In this document: positions 50,681 to 60,923 of the stretch, one piece after another
Position numbering within the stretch: the stretch's first letter is position 1
How the letters are laid out: each line of letters begins with the position of its first letter
Source of the DNA: Methylotenera sp.
Lineage (GTDB): Bacteria > Pseudomonadota > Gammaproteobacteria > Burkholderiales > Methylophilaceae
Assembly: GCA_002928535.1 (NCBI GenBank)
Contig: PERG01000004.1
Location: forward strand, 1 to 64,000
Reading direction: 5' to 3'
DNA: 64,000 bases
Translations under genes and position numbers: made by a program
The notes under the pieces: model-generated
What the model was told of the DNA's origin: nothing
Databases searched by the model: none
What the model saw: only the letters and a program-made list of their open reading frames with translations

Positions 50681-53479
50681 ATTTTCTCCGTAAATAAACA
50701 ATTACTCGAAACGATTTGGCCGTTCTGCATTATCGTGACTTTGCTGTTGTTTCTGGGTATCGCCAGCATGGATATGCTGTCATCTGTGCGCGCTTTCGCG
50801 AGTGGGGAAAGCTTCTGGTCAAAGTCACAAAAAGAATCCGTTCACTTATTAAATCTTTACGCAAAATCTCATAATGAATCCGATTATCAGCGATTCTTAG
50901 AAGAGATTGCAGTCCCGCTTAGCGATCAAGCCGCGCGGATCGAATTACAAAAAAGTCGCCCTAACATTTATAAAGCCACGCAAGCGCTCATCGGGGGCCG
51001 GAATCATCCGGAAGATGTACAAGGGATGGCCAAGTTATTCCTGACATTTCAAAACACCAATCTGTTAAAACCAGCCATTCAATATTGGACTCAGGCTGAC
51101 CAGCTCATCGGTCAAATACTGCAGCTCGCCCAGCAGCTTCACAGCAAAGTGCAATCGGGCCAGCTCGGTGATGCCGAGTTTGACGCATTGGTCAATCAGG
51201 TAAACACGATCAATCGGGAACTAACCCCTTTAGCCAACGGATTTTCTATATCCATAGGCGAGGCGTCCCTTAAAGCACAGCGCCTTATTACTATGACGAT
51301 GTGGGTCATTACGTTTATTCTGATGGTGCTGGGTATAGTCTTCACACGCAGAATCATTGTGCGTAACGTAACCTCGGCCAGGGCACTGAAAAATACCGAA
51401 GAACGCTGGAAATATGCCTTGGAAGGCGCAAGTCATGGTGTGTGGGACTGGAATATCAAAACCAATTCTCTGCTGATATCTCAGCAATGGAATAACACCT
51501 TGGGTTATGGGGAAGGAGCGTTACTATCCAATTATGAGCAGTGGAAACAGCTGGTACATCCTGAGGATATAGCGCTAGTCGAGTCTACAATGGAAGCATG
51601 CCTGAGAGGTAAAACTGCTAAATTCGCAGTTGAATACCGCTTGCAATGCAAAGACGGAAATTACAAATGGGTGCTTACCCACGGCATGGTTGTAAATACC
51701 GGGGATGAGGGTCTTCCACTGCGCATGGTGGGTACACATTCGGATATTGATGAGCAGAAACTGGCACAGGCGGCGCTACGGGAAAGTGACGAAAATCAGC
51801 GTGCGCTGTTGGCGGCTATGGTTGATGGGGTTTTTGTAGCGCAGGATTATCGTTTTGTCTTTGTAAATCCTTTTCTTCCCAAGATGCTTGGTTATAGCGA
51901 AGAGGAGTTTATTGATATTCCATTCAAAAAAGTTGTAGCACCTGGCTCAATGAGGGTATGGACATCCCGTTTTACAGCACGTGTTGGTCAAAGGCCGGAA
52001 CCGGTGAATAACTACCCGGTTGAATTCGTGCTTAAAGGTGGGGAGGGGACCATCTGGTTAGACCTGCATGCCTCCCGGGTAATGTTTCGCGGTAAAGACA
52101 GTGTATTGGGTATTTTGCGTGACATCAGCAAGCAAAAAGAAGCTGAGGAAATGGTTTGGCATCAAGCCAATTTTGATAGTCTGACTGGTCTGCCAAACCA
52201 ACGTATGTTCCGTGATCGCCTTGAACAGGAAATCAAGAAAGCTGAACGTGCAAAAACTACTTTAGCAGTGATGTTTCTGGATCTGGATCACTTTAAGGAA
52301 GTGAATGACAGCCTGGGACATGATGTTGGTGACAAGCTGTTGCAGCAAGCTGCTAACCGTCTTAAAGCGCGTGTGCGAGATAGCGATACGGTGGGACGTT
52401 TGGGCGGCGATGAGTTCGTATTGTTATTTACGGACATTAAAGACCGCCATAGTCTGGAATATATTTCACAGGATATTCTGCAGTGCTTGGCTGCACCGTT
52501 CCAGCTTGGTACGGATCCAGTATATATTTCCGCCAGTATCGGCATTACTTTATTCCCGGCTGATGCACTCGATTTCGAAGACTTACTTAAAAATGCAGAC
52601 CAGGCGATGTATGCGGCAAAAGCGGAAGGCCGTAATCGTTTCAGTTATTTCACTCCTTCTATGCAAGCAGCGGTACAGCATAAGATGCGCATGGCGAATG
52701 ATTTGCGACATGCGCTGGAGCGCAGTGAGTTCAAATTGGTATATCAACCCATCATTGAAGTAGGGAGCGGCGAAGTACGCAAGGCCGAGGCTTTATTACG
52801 CTGGCAGCATCCAGTTAAAGGCCTTATCAGTCCGGCCGAATTTATCCCCGTCGCCGAAGAAACCGGCATTATTGTCGAGCTAGGCGAATGGGTATTCAAA
52901 GAAGCACTAGGGCAGTTGATTCTCTGGCGTGGCCAGTTGCATCCGGAATTCCAGATCAGCATCAATAAATCACCCATCCAGTTCAGAAATTCGCATTCTG
53001 ACTGGGTGGAATATATGAAAGACCTAGGTTTGCCCGGTAAGAGCCTGGTTGTAGAAATTACTGAGAGCCTGCTGCTTGATGCTTCCGACAACGTAGACCA
53101 AACCTTACTTGAATTCAGGGATGCCGGTATCAATGTCGCCATTGATGATTTTGGTACCGGCTATTCTTCACTATCGTATCTTAAGAAATTCGATATTGAT
53201 TTTATTAAAATTGACCAGTCTTTCATCAAGAACATGACGCATAGCAAAAGCGATATGGGCTTATGCGAAGCGATCATTCTGATGGCCCATAAGCTAGACA
53301 TGAAAGTGATTGCAGAAGGGGTGGAGACCGAACAGCAATGCCAGTTGTTAGCGGATGCCCGATGTGATTATGTGCAAGGGTATTTGATTGCCAGACCTTT
53401 ATCAGTGCAAGATTTTGAGCAATTTATTAATGCCGATCAAGTCAAGCTTAAGCATATCCGCACGGAAAATTTATTCTAG
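50681..53479 (+). CDS. PAS-GGDEF-EAL protein (c-di-GMP turnover); probable non-canonical ATT start
   Basis: GGDEF seen as LGGDEF, EAL seen as AEALLRWQHP; in-frame extension upstream of the GTG at 50735 completes the N-terminal TM and has GGGGGA upstream. Confidence 0.85.
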   Translation: MFSVNKQLLETIWPFCIIVTLLLFLGIASMDMLSSVRAFASGESFWSKSQKESVHLLNLYAKSHNESDYQRFLEEIAVPLSDQAARIELQKSRPNIYKATQALIGGRNHPEDVQGMAKLFLTFQNTNLLKPAIQYWTQADQLIGQILQLAQQLHSKVQSGQLGDAEFDALVNQVNTINRELTPLANGFSISIGEASLKAQRLITMTMWVITFILMVLGIVFTRRIIVRNVTSARALKNTEERWKYALEGASHGVWDWNIKTNSLLISQQWNNTLGYGEGALLSNYEQWKQLVHPEDIALVESTMEACLRGKTAKFAVEYRLQCKDGNYKWVLTHGMVVNTGDEGLPLRMVGTHSDIDEQKLAQAALRESDENQRALLAAMVDGVFVAQDYRFVFVNPFLPKMLGYSEEEFIDIPFKKVVAPGSMRVWTSRFTARVGQRPEPVNNYPVEFVLKGGEGTIWLDLHASRVMFRGKDSVLGILRDISKQKEAEEMVWHQANFDSLTGLPNQRMFRDRLEQEIKKAERAKTTLAVMFLDLDHFKEVNDSLGHDVGDKLLQQAANRLKARVRDSDTVGRLGGDEFVLLFTDIKDRHSLEYISQDILQCLAAPFQLGTDPVYISASIGITLFPADALDFEDLLKNADQAMYAAKAEGRNRFSYFTPSMQAAVQHKMRMANDLRHALERSEFKLVYQPIIEVGSGEVRKAEALLRWQHPVKGLISPAEFIPVAEETGIIVELGEWVFKEALGQLILWRGQLHPEFQISINKSPIQFRNSHSDWVEYMKDLGLPGKSLVVEITESLLLDASDNVDQTLLEFRDAGINVAIDDFGTGYSSLSYLKKFDIDFIKIDQSFIKNMTHSKSDMGLCEAIILMAHKLDMKVIAEGVETEQQCQLLADARCDYVQGYLIARPLSVQDFEQFINADQVKLKHIRTENLF

Positions 53480-53549
53480 GTCTGAATACCCGCTTTTTCT
53501 GGACGAGTTGTGTTTAGGCTTAATACATTATTGGCTTAAGTACTTTTTG

Positions 53550-53891
53550 CTATTGTAGAAGCGCAGTCAGCCTTTGAGCTTCTTGTTCTACGTATTTCTC
53601 TGCCTTAATTTGCACATCGCGATATAAGCGCAACACTTCTTTTCCTAAATCCGTTAATGTCGCGCCGCCGCCATGCGTGCCGCCTATGGCAGTCGTCACC
53701 AGGGGCGCTTGAAAAGAGACATTCATGATAGTGACCAAATCCCAGGCGCGTTTATAAGACATTTTCATGCTTTTCGCTGCCGCAGAAATTGAGCCCAGCT
53801 GCAGGATTGCTTCCAGAAGGTCAGCCTTGCCCGGACCCATGGCGATATGGTGTTGATGCAATAAGCGGATAGCAGTTTTGATACTGGACAT
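53550..53891 (-). CDS. ModE N-terminal HTH-only regulator
   Basis: LLEAILQLGSISAAAKSMKMSYKRAWDLV, GGTHGGGATLTDLG; 113 aa, no MOP/TOBE domain. Confidence 0.9.
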   Translation of the reverse strand: MSSIKTAIRLLHQHHIAMGPGKADLLEAILQLGSISAAAKSMKMSYKRAWDLVTIMNVSFQAPLVTTAIGGTHGGGATLTDLGKEVLRLYRDVQIKAEKYVEQEAQRLTALLQ

Positions 53892-54031
53892 GAGGATGCC
53901 CGACTAATTAAGTTAATCGATTATAGCGTTAAATACGTCAGCTAAAACTGACAAAAGAATCGTCTTTATCTGACTGTCCTGTTAGTGCAAAACTTCTAGT
54001 ATTCAGTAACTTATTTTTTAGGACAACAATA

Positions 54032-54550
54032 ATGAAAAGCAATACATTTTTACAGGTAGCCTGTGCAATGGCTTTGGCGGCTGTAGCAGGCCAGGCCACT
54101 GCCGCGGATGTTTCCATGTCAGATGTGCGGTTTCTTAAGAGAGCAGCGCAAGCTGGGCATTATGAAGTGGATGGCAGCAAATTGGCTTTGAAAAAATCTA
54201 ATAACGCAGAAGTACAGAAATTTGCCAAGCTAATGGTAGAAGACCACACCAAAGCTGCGGGGGAACTCAAGGCTTTAGCGGAGAAAAAGAGTGTAGAAGT
54301 GCCGGTTGATCCAAACTTCATGCAAAAAGGCTCGCTCATGTTATTAGGGACCCATGACGGTAAAGGTTTCGATGAAGAGTATGCTGAACATGTGGGTGTT
54401 GACGCACATGAAGCGACCATTGATTTATTTGAAGATGCCGCTAAATCTGCAGAGGACGCAGATATAAAACAATTTGCTACTAAAACCTTACCTACTTTAA
54501 AACATCATTTAGAAATGGCAAAAGCGCTACATCACGCTGTAGATAAATAA
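54032..54550 (+). CDS. DUF4142 secreted protein
   Basis: Signal peptide, DVRFLKRAAQAGHYEVDGSKLALKKSNNAEVQKFAKLMVEDHTKA. Confidence 0.9.
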   Translation: MKSNTFLQVACAMALAAVAGQATAADVSMSDVRFLKRAAQAGHYEVDGSKLALKKSNNAEVQKFAKLMVEDHTKAAGELKALAEKKSVEVPVDPNFMQKGSLMLLGTHDGKGFDEEYAEHVGVDAHEATIDLFEDAAKSAEDADIKQFATKTLPTLKHHLEMAKALHHAVDK

Positions 54551-54591
54551 CAAGATAGATAAATAACAAGGACCTTCATTTCTTATTTAAA

Positions 54592-54616
54592 AAAGCCCAA
54601 ATATTTTGGGCTTTTT
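54592..54616. terminator. Rho-independent terminator
   Basis: AAAAGCCCAAA-TAT-TTTGGGCTTTT. Confidence 0.9.
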
Positions 54617-54657
54617 TATGATGACCATTGGCGGTAGCAGGGAGCATTAGGCAGGGG

Positions 54658-55569
54658 CTAACCATTAACCGCTACACCGCCATTGGGGTGTATCACTTGT
54701 CCGGTAATGTAAGAGGCATCATTAGACGCAAGGAATACGTAAGCTGGTGCTACTTCACTTGGTTGTCCTGGACGTTTCATGAGTACATTTTTACCAAATT
54801 CTGCGACCTTGTCAGCCGGAAAGCTGGCGGGAATCAAGGGCGTCCAAATAGGCCCCGGGGCAACAGCATTTACAGTGATGGTTCTGTCCACCAACTGTTC
54901 TGCAAGTGAGCGCGTGAAAGAAATAATCGCGCCTTTGGTGGTCGAATAGTCCAGAAGATTGGCATTGCCTTTATAAGCGGTTACCGAAGCCGTATTAATG
55001 ATTCGCGAACCTTCTTTCAGTAGTGGCAGTGCGGCTTTGACCAGGTAGAACATGGAAAATATATTGATACGGAAGATTTTCTCCAGTTGGAATTGGGTGA
55101 TATCTTCAATACTATCCTGCGGGTATTGCTGTGCAGCATTGTTAATGATGATGTCTACCTGGCCAAAGGTTTCGAGCGTTTTTTTTAGTAGGAACACGCA
55201 GAAATCTTCTTCACCAATATCCCCTTTCACCGCCAAGCCTCTACCGCCATATTCTTCGATTAGCGCGATCGTTTTTTCCGCATCTTGTTCCTCTTGGTCG
55301 CCGTAATAATTAATGACGACATCAGCACCTTCGGCTGCAAAATGCACCGCGATTGCACGGCCAATTCCGCTATCGCCACCAGTAATGATGGCGACTTTGC
55401 CTTCAAGCTTACCCGCCGCTTTATAGGCCGGGTCAATATACTGCGGACGGGGCTCCATTTCAGCTTCCACACCTGGTTGTTGATTTTGGTGTTGGGGCGG
55501 CTGATCCATGTCCCTATGATCTTTATAACTATGGGAATCTTTACCGCTAGTGAAATCGGAATCTTGCAT
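54658..55569 (-). CDS. SDR family oxidoreductase
   Basis: ITGGDSGIGRAIAVHFA, YSTTKGAIISFTRSLAEQL. Confidence 0.95.
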   Translation of the reverse strand: MQDSDFTSGKDSHSYKDHRDMDQPPQHQNQQPGVEAEMEPRPQYIDPAYKAAGKLEGKVAIITGGDSGIGRAIAVHFAAEGADVVINYYGDQEEQDAEKTIALIEEYGGRGLAVKGDIGEEDFCVFLLKKTLETFGQVDIIINNAAQQYPQDSIEDITQFQLEKIFRINIFSMFYLVKAALPLLKEGSRIINTASVTAYKGNANLLDYSTTKGAIISFTRSLAEQLVDRTITVNAVAPGPIWTPLIPASFPADKVAEFGKNVLMKRPGQPSEVAPAYVFLASNDASYITGQVIHPNGGVAVNG

Positions 55570-55677
55570 TTCATTCTCCTCATATCAACGTTAAAAATAA
55601 AATATAACGTTGGCATGCTTTGTTCATTAGCAGAGAAATGCTTTATTTACTGTAAGAGTATGTTTAAACGGGGAATA

Positions 55678-55821
55678 CTAAATCTGAAAACCCACTGCGC
55701 GCATAATCATTTTTAGGCCAAAAGATACGACAGCTAAAGCCATCACGCTTAATAGCCAAATTAAAATCAGCCAGCCAAAACGCTTACGCCAATTGGGTTT
55801 TTTGCGAGTGGTTTCATCCAT
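55678..55821 (-). CDS. DUF2474-like small membrane protein of the cyd/cio operon (47 aa)
   Basis: Manual translation MDETTRKKPNWRKRFGWLILIWLLSVMALAVVSFGLKMIMRAVGFQI; 17 nt after cioB stop; absent from ORF track. Confidence 0.8.
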   Translation of the reverse strand: MDETTRKKPNWRKRFGWLILIWLLSVMALAVVSFGLKMIMRAVGFQI

Positions 55822-55838
55822 GCAAAGCTGCGCCCATG

Positions 55839-56846
55839 TTAATGATAATGATCTTCAGCAGACACCTTGCCACGGAAAACATAGTAGCCCCAGGCGGTAT
55901 AAGCGATGATAAGCGGAATGATGATCAGTGCGCCCACTAATGCAAAACGTTGGCTTTCCGGCGGTGACGCCGCTGCATAAATCGAGATATCTGGGGGGAT
56001 GATATGGGGCCAGATACTAATGCCCAAGCCCAGGTAACCCAGGAATACCAAGGCTAATGCATACACAAAAGGCGTAACATGGGCTTTCTGGGCTAAGGCT
56101 TTTTGCAACAGCACAAAGAAGGCGGTCACCATTAGTGGCACAGGCGATAGCCACAACATATTCGGCAGGGTGAACCAGCGTGCGGCAATGGCCTCATTGA
56201 GTAGGGGCGTCCAAATACTTACCGCCACGATAAATACCAGTAATACAAAAGCCATAACACGCGCCAGTCGGTAGCTCACTGTTTGCAGTTCACCGGACGT
56301 TTTCATGATGAGCCAAGTGCTGCCTAATAAGGCGTAAGTCACGAGCAAGCCTAGCGCAGTAAAAACTGAAAATGGCGTAATCCAATCCAGAGGGCCGCCG
56401 GCATATACACCATCCACCACTTTGATTCCGTGAATATACGCACCCAAAATCATGCCTTGGAAAAACGTCGCGGCAAACGACCCCAGGATAAACGCCTTGT
56501 CCCAAAAATGACGTTCATGTTCTTGCGCCTTGAAACGGAATTCAAAAGCCACACCGCGCAGGATCAAGGCCAGCAGCATCAAAATAATAGGCATATAAAA
56601 CGCACTGAGGACGACACTATAGGCGAGCGGAAATGCAGCCAAAAGTCCTGCGCCGCCTAATACCAGCCAGGTTTCATTGCCATCCCAAACCGGGGCCACG
56701 GTGTTCATCATGACATCACGGTCGGATTTCTCAGAAAAGAATGGGTAGAGGATGCCAATGCCCAAATCGAAACCATCCATCATGATGTACATCATGATGC
56801 CAAACAAAATAATAATTGCCCAAATCAATGGAAGGTCAAAATGCAT
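55839..56846 (-). CDS. cioB: cytochrome bd / cyanide-insensitive ubiquinol oxidase subunit II
   Basis: MHFDLPLIWAIIILFGIMMYIMMDGFDLGIGIL; true start probably just after the cioA stop rather than 56924. Confidence 0.9.
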   Translation of the reverse strand: MHFDLPLIWAIIILFGIMMYIMMDGFDLGIGILYPFFSEKSDRDVMMNTVAPVWDGNETWLVLGGAGLLAAFPLAYSVVLSAFYMPIILMLLALILRGVAFEFRFKAQEHERHFWDKAFILGSFAATFFQGMILGAYIHGIKVVDGVYAGGPLDWITPFSVFTALGLLVTYALLGSTWLIMKTSGELQTVSYRLARVMAFVLLVFIVAVSIWTPLLNEAIAARWFTLPNMLWLSPVPLMVTAFFVLLQKALAQKAHVTPFVYALALVFLGYLGLGISIWPHIIPPDISIYAAASPPESQRFALVGALIIIPLIIAYTAWGYYVFRGKVSAEDHYH

Positions 56847-56847
56847 A

Positions 56848-58278
56848 TCAATCATCCTTCCTTTCAGATGGAGTAGGGTGTGGTGGATGGAATTCTGCCG
56901 CAATAATAAAGTCTTCCACTTCACCTTTATTCACGGAGAACGCATCGCCTTGCATGGCTTCTTTAGGTTTAGGCCCTATTTTGATCAATCGCAGCATGTA
57001 AATGGCGCCTGCGCCAAATACCGCCAAATAGATCACGACAAATAGGCCCAAGCTAATGCCCATTTCGGTTACGCTATGGGGCGTCACTGCATCAGCCGTA
57101 CGCATAAGGCCATAGATCACCCAAGGCTGGCGGCCAATTTCAGTCGTGAACCAGCCGGCCAGGATAGCGATGACGCCGGCAGGGCCCATGACCAAGGCAA
57201 AACGCAGGAACAGCTTGTTTTCGTATAACTGGTTTTTCCACCGCGCCCAAAGTGAAAACGCACCTAATACAATCATGAGCATGCCTAAGCCCACCATAAC
57301 GCGGAAGGTCCAGAACACCACGGTGGCGTTCGGCCGGTCTTCCACGGCAAACTCCTTAAGTGCAGGGATCTGTTCGGTCCAAGAGTGACGCAGGATCAGG
57401 CTGCCCAGTTTAGGGATGGCGAGCTCAAAATGATTCTTTTCCTGTTCCATATCCGGCCAGGCAAACAGGATTAAGGGCGTGGCTTCACCGGGTGGGTTTT
57501 CCCAATGGCCTTCAATCGCAGCGATTTTGGTCGGTTGGTATTCCAGGGTATTCAAGCCATGAAAGTCGCCGACCACGGCCTGGATGGGCGCCACCAGCAG
57601 GATCATCCATAGCCCCATGGACAGCATTTTGCGTATGGCGGCGTTGTTATTGCCTTTGAGCAACTGCCAGGCGGCAGATGATGCGACGAGTAATGCCGTT
57701 GTGAGGTAAGCCGCCAGCACCATATGCACCAGGCGATAGGGGAATGATGGGTTAAAGATGATCGCCAGCCAATCGACCGGAACCACTTTACCATTGATGA
57801 TTTCAATGCCTTGCGGCGTATGCATCCAGCTATTTGAAGCGAGAATCCAGGTGGTGGAAATCAACGTGCCCACTGCTACCATGATCGTAGCACCAAAGTG
57901 CAGTCCCGGCCCTACCCGGTTCCAGCCGAACAGCATCACCCCCAGAAAGCCGGCTTCCAGGAAAAACGCAGTCAACACTTCATACGCCAGTAACGGCCCG
58001 GTGACGCTGCCGGCAAACGTGGAAAAACCTGCCCAGTTGGTGCCGAACTGGTAGGCCATGACCAGGCCGGATACCACGCCCATGCCAAAACACAGCGCGA
58101 AAATCTTTACCCAGAAGTGGTAGAGGTCCAGGAAAATCGTTTGTTTGGTCATCAGCCAGCGGGCTTCCAGCACCGCTAAATAGCTGGCCAAGCCAATGGT
58201 GATTGCAGGGAAAATGATGTGGAAAGAGATGGTAAACCCGAACTGAATTCGGGCCAGGTCAAATGCGAGTTCAGGCAT
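56848..58278 (-). CDS. cioA: cytochrome bd / cyanide-insensitive ubiquinol oxidase subunit I
   Basis: LARIQFGFTISFHIIFPAITIGLASYLAVLEARW; GRQPWVIYGLMRTADAVT. Confidence 0.93.
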   Translation of the reverse strand: MPELAFDLARIQFGFTISFHIIFPAITIGLASYLAVLEARWLMTKQTIFLDLYHFWVKIFALCFGMGVVSGLVMAYQFGTNWAGFSTFAGSVTGPLLAYEVLTAFFLEAGFLGVMLFGWNRVGPGLHFGATIMVAVGTLISTTWILASNSWMHTPQGIEIINGKVVPVDWLAIIFNPSFPYRLVHMVLAAYLTTALLVASSAAWQLLKGNNNAAIRKMLSMGLWMILLVAPIQAVVGDFHGLNTLEYQPTKIAAIEGHWENPPGEATPLILFAWPDMEQEKNHFELAIPKLGSLILRHSWTEQIPALKEFAVEDRPNATVVFWTFRVMVGLGMLMIVLGAFSLWARWKNQLYENKLFLRFALVMGPAGVIAILAGWFTTEIGRQPWVIYGLMRTADAVTPHSVTEMGISLGLFVVIYLAVFGAGAIYMLRLIKIGPKPKEAMQGDAFSVNKGEVEDFIIAAEFHPPHPTPSERKDD

Positions 58279-58335
58279 TATGTGCTTTCAAATCGTATGC
58301 TTTCAATATCGGCTGGAGTCTAGCATTAAATACGC

Positions 58336-58429
58336 ATGCAACTCAAAACCGGATGCATAAAAATGAGATGCATCTCAAAATAATGTTGCATCCAATACGC
58401 TCAATATTACCGACGTTTGGATGCAACAT
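58336..58429. promoter_or_regulatory. cluster of GATGCA/TGCATC operator-like elements upstream of cioA
   Basis: ATGCAACTCAAAA and ATGCATCTCAAAA direct repeats, GAGATGCATCTC palindrome, ATGTTGCATCCAA...TTGGATGCAACAT 13-bp inverted repeat. Confidence 0.55.
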
Positions 58430-58453
58430 AAAACACAATAATGGAATCGAACT

Positions 58454-60844
58454 TTAAGCTTTTGGTGGCAATTTCTCGCGAGAGTGATCGCGCGGTTGCC
58501 CCAGCACTTTGATAAAGTCCTGGATGCCTTGCTGCCAATCATCCGTCACCAACAATGCCGGGTCCAACTTGCCATTTGGTAATTTTTCACCGATGCCCGC
58601 ATTCGCCAATAAGGTTTTAGCATTGCCTAATAACAGGATCGGTTTGCAGTGCCGGTACTGGTCACGCAGGAATTCCGCTGCATAGCCGTCAGACCTGAGT
58701 GCCTCGACGGAAGTTTCACCGTCAGCAATCACCACCGCGTCAAACAAGACCGACGGCATGGTTTCCAGCGTGGCTTCTATCGGCAAATTGTAGCCGGTGT
58801 TTCCATTGACATAGCCCAGTTTGCTGCTGAGGATTCTCGGCACGCCGCCTTCACTCAACAACGCCTCGTATAGGCCCGTAACGCCGTTGGTTTCCACGCC
58901 ATCCGCTACCAAGATCGCGATGCGTTTGGTTTTGATCGAGCCATCGCCAGGGTAATGCGTTTCCGATAAGGCCGGGCTGTTGGCCAGCACCGGGAATTTA
59001 GTATCGCTGGCCAGCGGTGCCGCGGGTGGTAAAGCGATCCCCAGGCCATCGGCTACCTTGATCGCCAAGTCTTTATCGACATTGACCAGCAATGACACCA
59101 CGCGCTCGCGGATGGCCGGTGTTTGCACACGGGTCAGCTCAAAGCGGAAAGCATTGGCAATATGCGCCTGTTCGATCGGTGTCAGGCTGCGGTAAAATAA
59201 AGTCGCTTGTGAATAATGGTCGGCGAATTTCTCCGGTTTGCCGCGCACCTTGTCTTCGGCAATCGGTTCCGGAAAGCTGCTGAAGCCGTTGACCCCGGCC
59301 TGGAACGGGCAGCCACCGCCCAGTGAATTCGGCTCATACGCCACTCGGCCGCGCGGGATGGACTGGCGGTGCATGCCGTCGCGTTGGTTGTTATGCACTT
59401 CTTTGAGCGGCGCATTGATCGGCAGCTCATGAAAGTTAACGCCGCCCAGGCGCGAAATTTGCGTATCTACATAAGAATGGATGCGACCTTGCAGCAAGGG
59501 GTCGTTACTGAAATCAATGCCGGGAATGATGTGCGCGGTACAGAACGCCACTTGTTCGGTCTCGGCGAAAAAGTTGTCCGGGTTGCGGTTCAGCACCATT
59601 TTGCCGACAGGCGTTAGCGGTACGAGCTCCACCGGGATCAGCTTGGTCGCGTCCAGGATATCGAAGTCGAAGCTGTCGGCTTGTGCTTCGGTGAAGATTT
59701 GCAGGCTGAGCTCCCACTCCGGGTAAGCCCCAGCTTCAATCGCTTCCCACAAGTCGCGGCGGTGGAAATCCGCATCCGCACCATTGATTTTTACCGCTTC
59801 ATCCCAAGCCAGTGAGTGCGTGCCGGCCACTGGCGTCCAGTGGAATTTGCAGAATACCGATTCGTTCTTGTCGTTAATCAGGCGGAAGGTATGCACGCCA
59901 AAGCCTTGCATCATGCGGTAGCTGCGCGGAATGGTGCGGTCGGACATCTGCCACATGAGCATATGGGTCGATTCCGGCATCAGCGAGGCAAAATCCCAGA
60001 ACGTATCGTGGGCGGATGACGCTTGCGGAATGCCGTGATGCGGCTCCGGCTTCACTGCATGCACCAGGTCGGGGAATTTCATGGCGTCCTGGATAAAGAA
60101 CACCGGAATATTGTTGCCGACCAGGTCCCAGTTACCGGCGTCGGTATAAAACTTCACGGCAAAGCCGCGCACATCGCGCACGGTATCGGCTGAGCCCCGT
60201 TCACCCGCCACGGTGGAAAAGCGCACAAATAGCGGCGTGCGTTTGCCGGCTTCACTAAACGGTGCAGCTTTGGTGATATTCGGGATCGCTTTGTAATTCT
60301 CAAAATACCCATGCGCAGCTGAGCCTCTTGCGTGTACGACGCGTTCCGGAATGCGCTCATGGTCGAAGTGGGTGATTTTTTCGCGCAGGATAAAATCTTC
60401 CAACGCCGTGGGGCCGCGTAGGCCGATTTTCAGCGAGCTTTGATTATCCGCTACGGATACGCCTTGATTGGTCGTAAGTGCTTGTTGCGCGGAATCCACA
60501 CGAACCCGGTCCAGGTTCCCTCCAGCATAGTTTTCACCCTTCGGCGGCACACCCGATCCCACTTTGTCGGATGGGTTGGCTTCTGTGGCTGTACTTGCGG
60601 TTGCAATTGGTGATGGAGGTAAGTGCGACATACCAGCAAAGGGGCACCGCGCTGCCTCTCCATATTCATTTGGTTTAGTTTGGTTAGCCACAGTTTCATT
60701 CGCAAGCTCGGCCCCGCCGAAAAACTTTTCAGCTAACTCCGTGGTTAAAGGACGATTTTTTAAATCTGGTCTGACTGGGGCAGAAGGCCCTGAAACTGTA
60801 CTCATCACCGACCCGAGGCCTATGCCGTTTTTATCCTTTGCCAT
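58454..60844 (-). CDS. katE: large-subunit catalase HPII
   Basis: [51 protein letters not shown]-terminal DJ-1-like domain. Confidence 0.97.
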   Translation of the reverse strand: MAKDKNGIGLGSVMSTVSGPSAPVRPDLKNRPLTTELAEKFFGGAELANETVANQTKPNEYGEAARCPFAGMSHLPPSPIATASTATEANPSDKVGSGVPPKGENYAGGNLDRVRVDSAQQALTTNQGVSVADNQSSLKIGLRGPTALEDFILREKITHFDHERIPERVVHARGSAAHGYFENYKAIPNITKAAPFSEAGKRTPLFVRFSTVAGERGSADTVRDVRGFAVKFYTDAGNWDLVGNNIPVFFIQDAMKFPDLVHAVKPEPHHGIPQASSAHDTFWDFASLMPESTHMLMWQMSDRTIPRSYRMMQGFGVHTFRLINDKNESVFCKFHWTPVAGTHSLAWDEAVKINGADADFHRRDLWEAIEAGAYPEWELSLQIFTEAQADSFDFDILDATKLIPVELVPLTPVGKMVLNRNPDNFFAETEQVAFCTAHIIPGIDFSNDPLLQGRIHSYVDTQISRLGGVNFHELPINAPLKEVHNNQRDGMHRQSIPRGRVAYEPNSLGGGCPFQAGVNGFSSFPEPIAEDKVRGKPEKFADHYSQATLFYRSLTPIEQAHIANAFRFELTRVQTPAIRERVVSLLVNVDKDLAIKVADGLGIALPPAAPLASDTKFPVLANSPALSETHYPGDGSIKTKRIAILVADGVETNGVTGLYEALLSEGGVPRILSSKLGYVNGNTGYNLPIEATLETMPSVLFDAVVIADGETSVEALRSDGYAAEFLRDQYRHCKPILLLGNAKTLLANAGIGEKLPNGKLDPALLVTDDWQQGIQDFIKVLGQPRDHSREKLPPKA

Positions 60845-60923
60845 GTTGCTTCTCCTTTGGAAATAACTATATGGAAAAAGGGGTTAACGTTGAAGTTAAC
60901 CCTTTTTCGCGATGTAAAAATGA

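Noticed and set aside
58516-60866. Several ORFs overlapping katE on both strands
   Set aside because: GC-richer segment makes long antisense frames by chance; katE frame is clearly coding.
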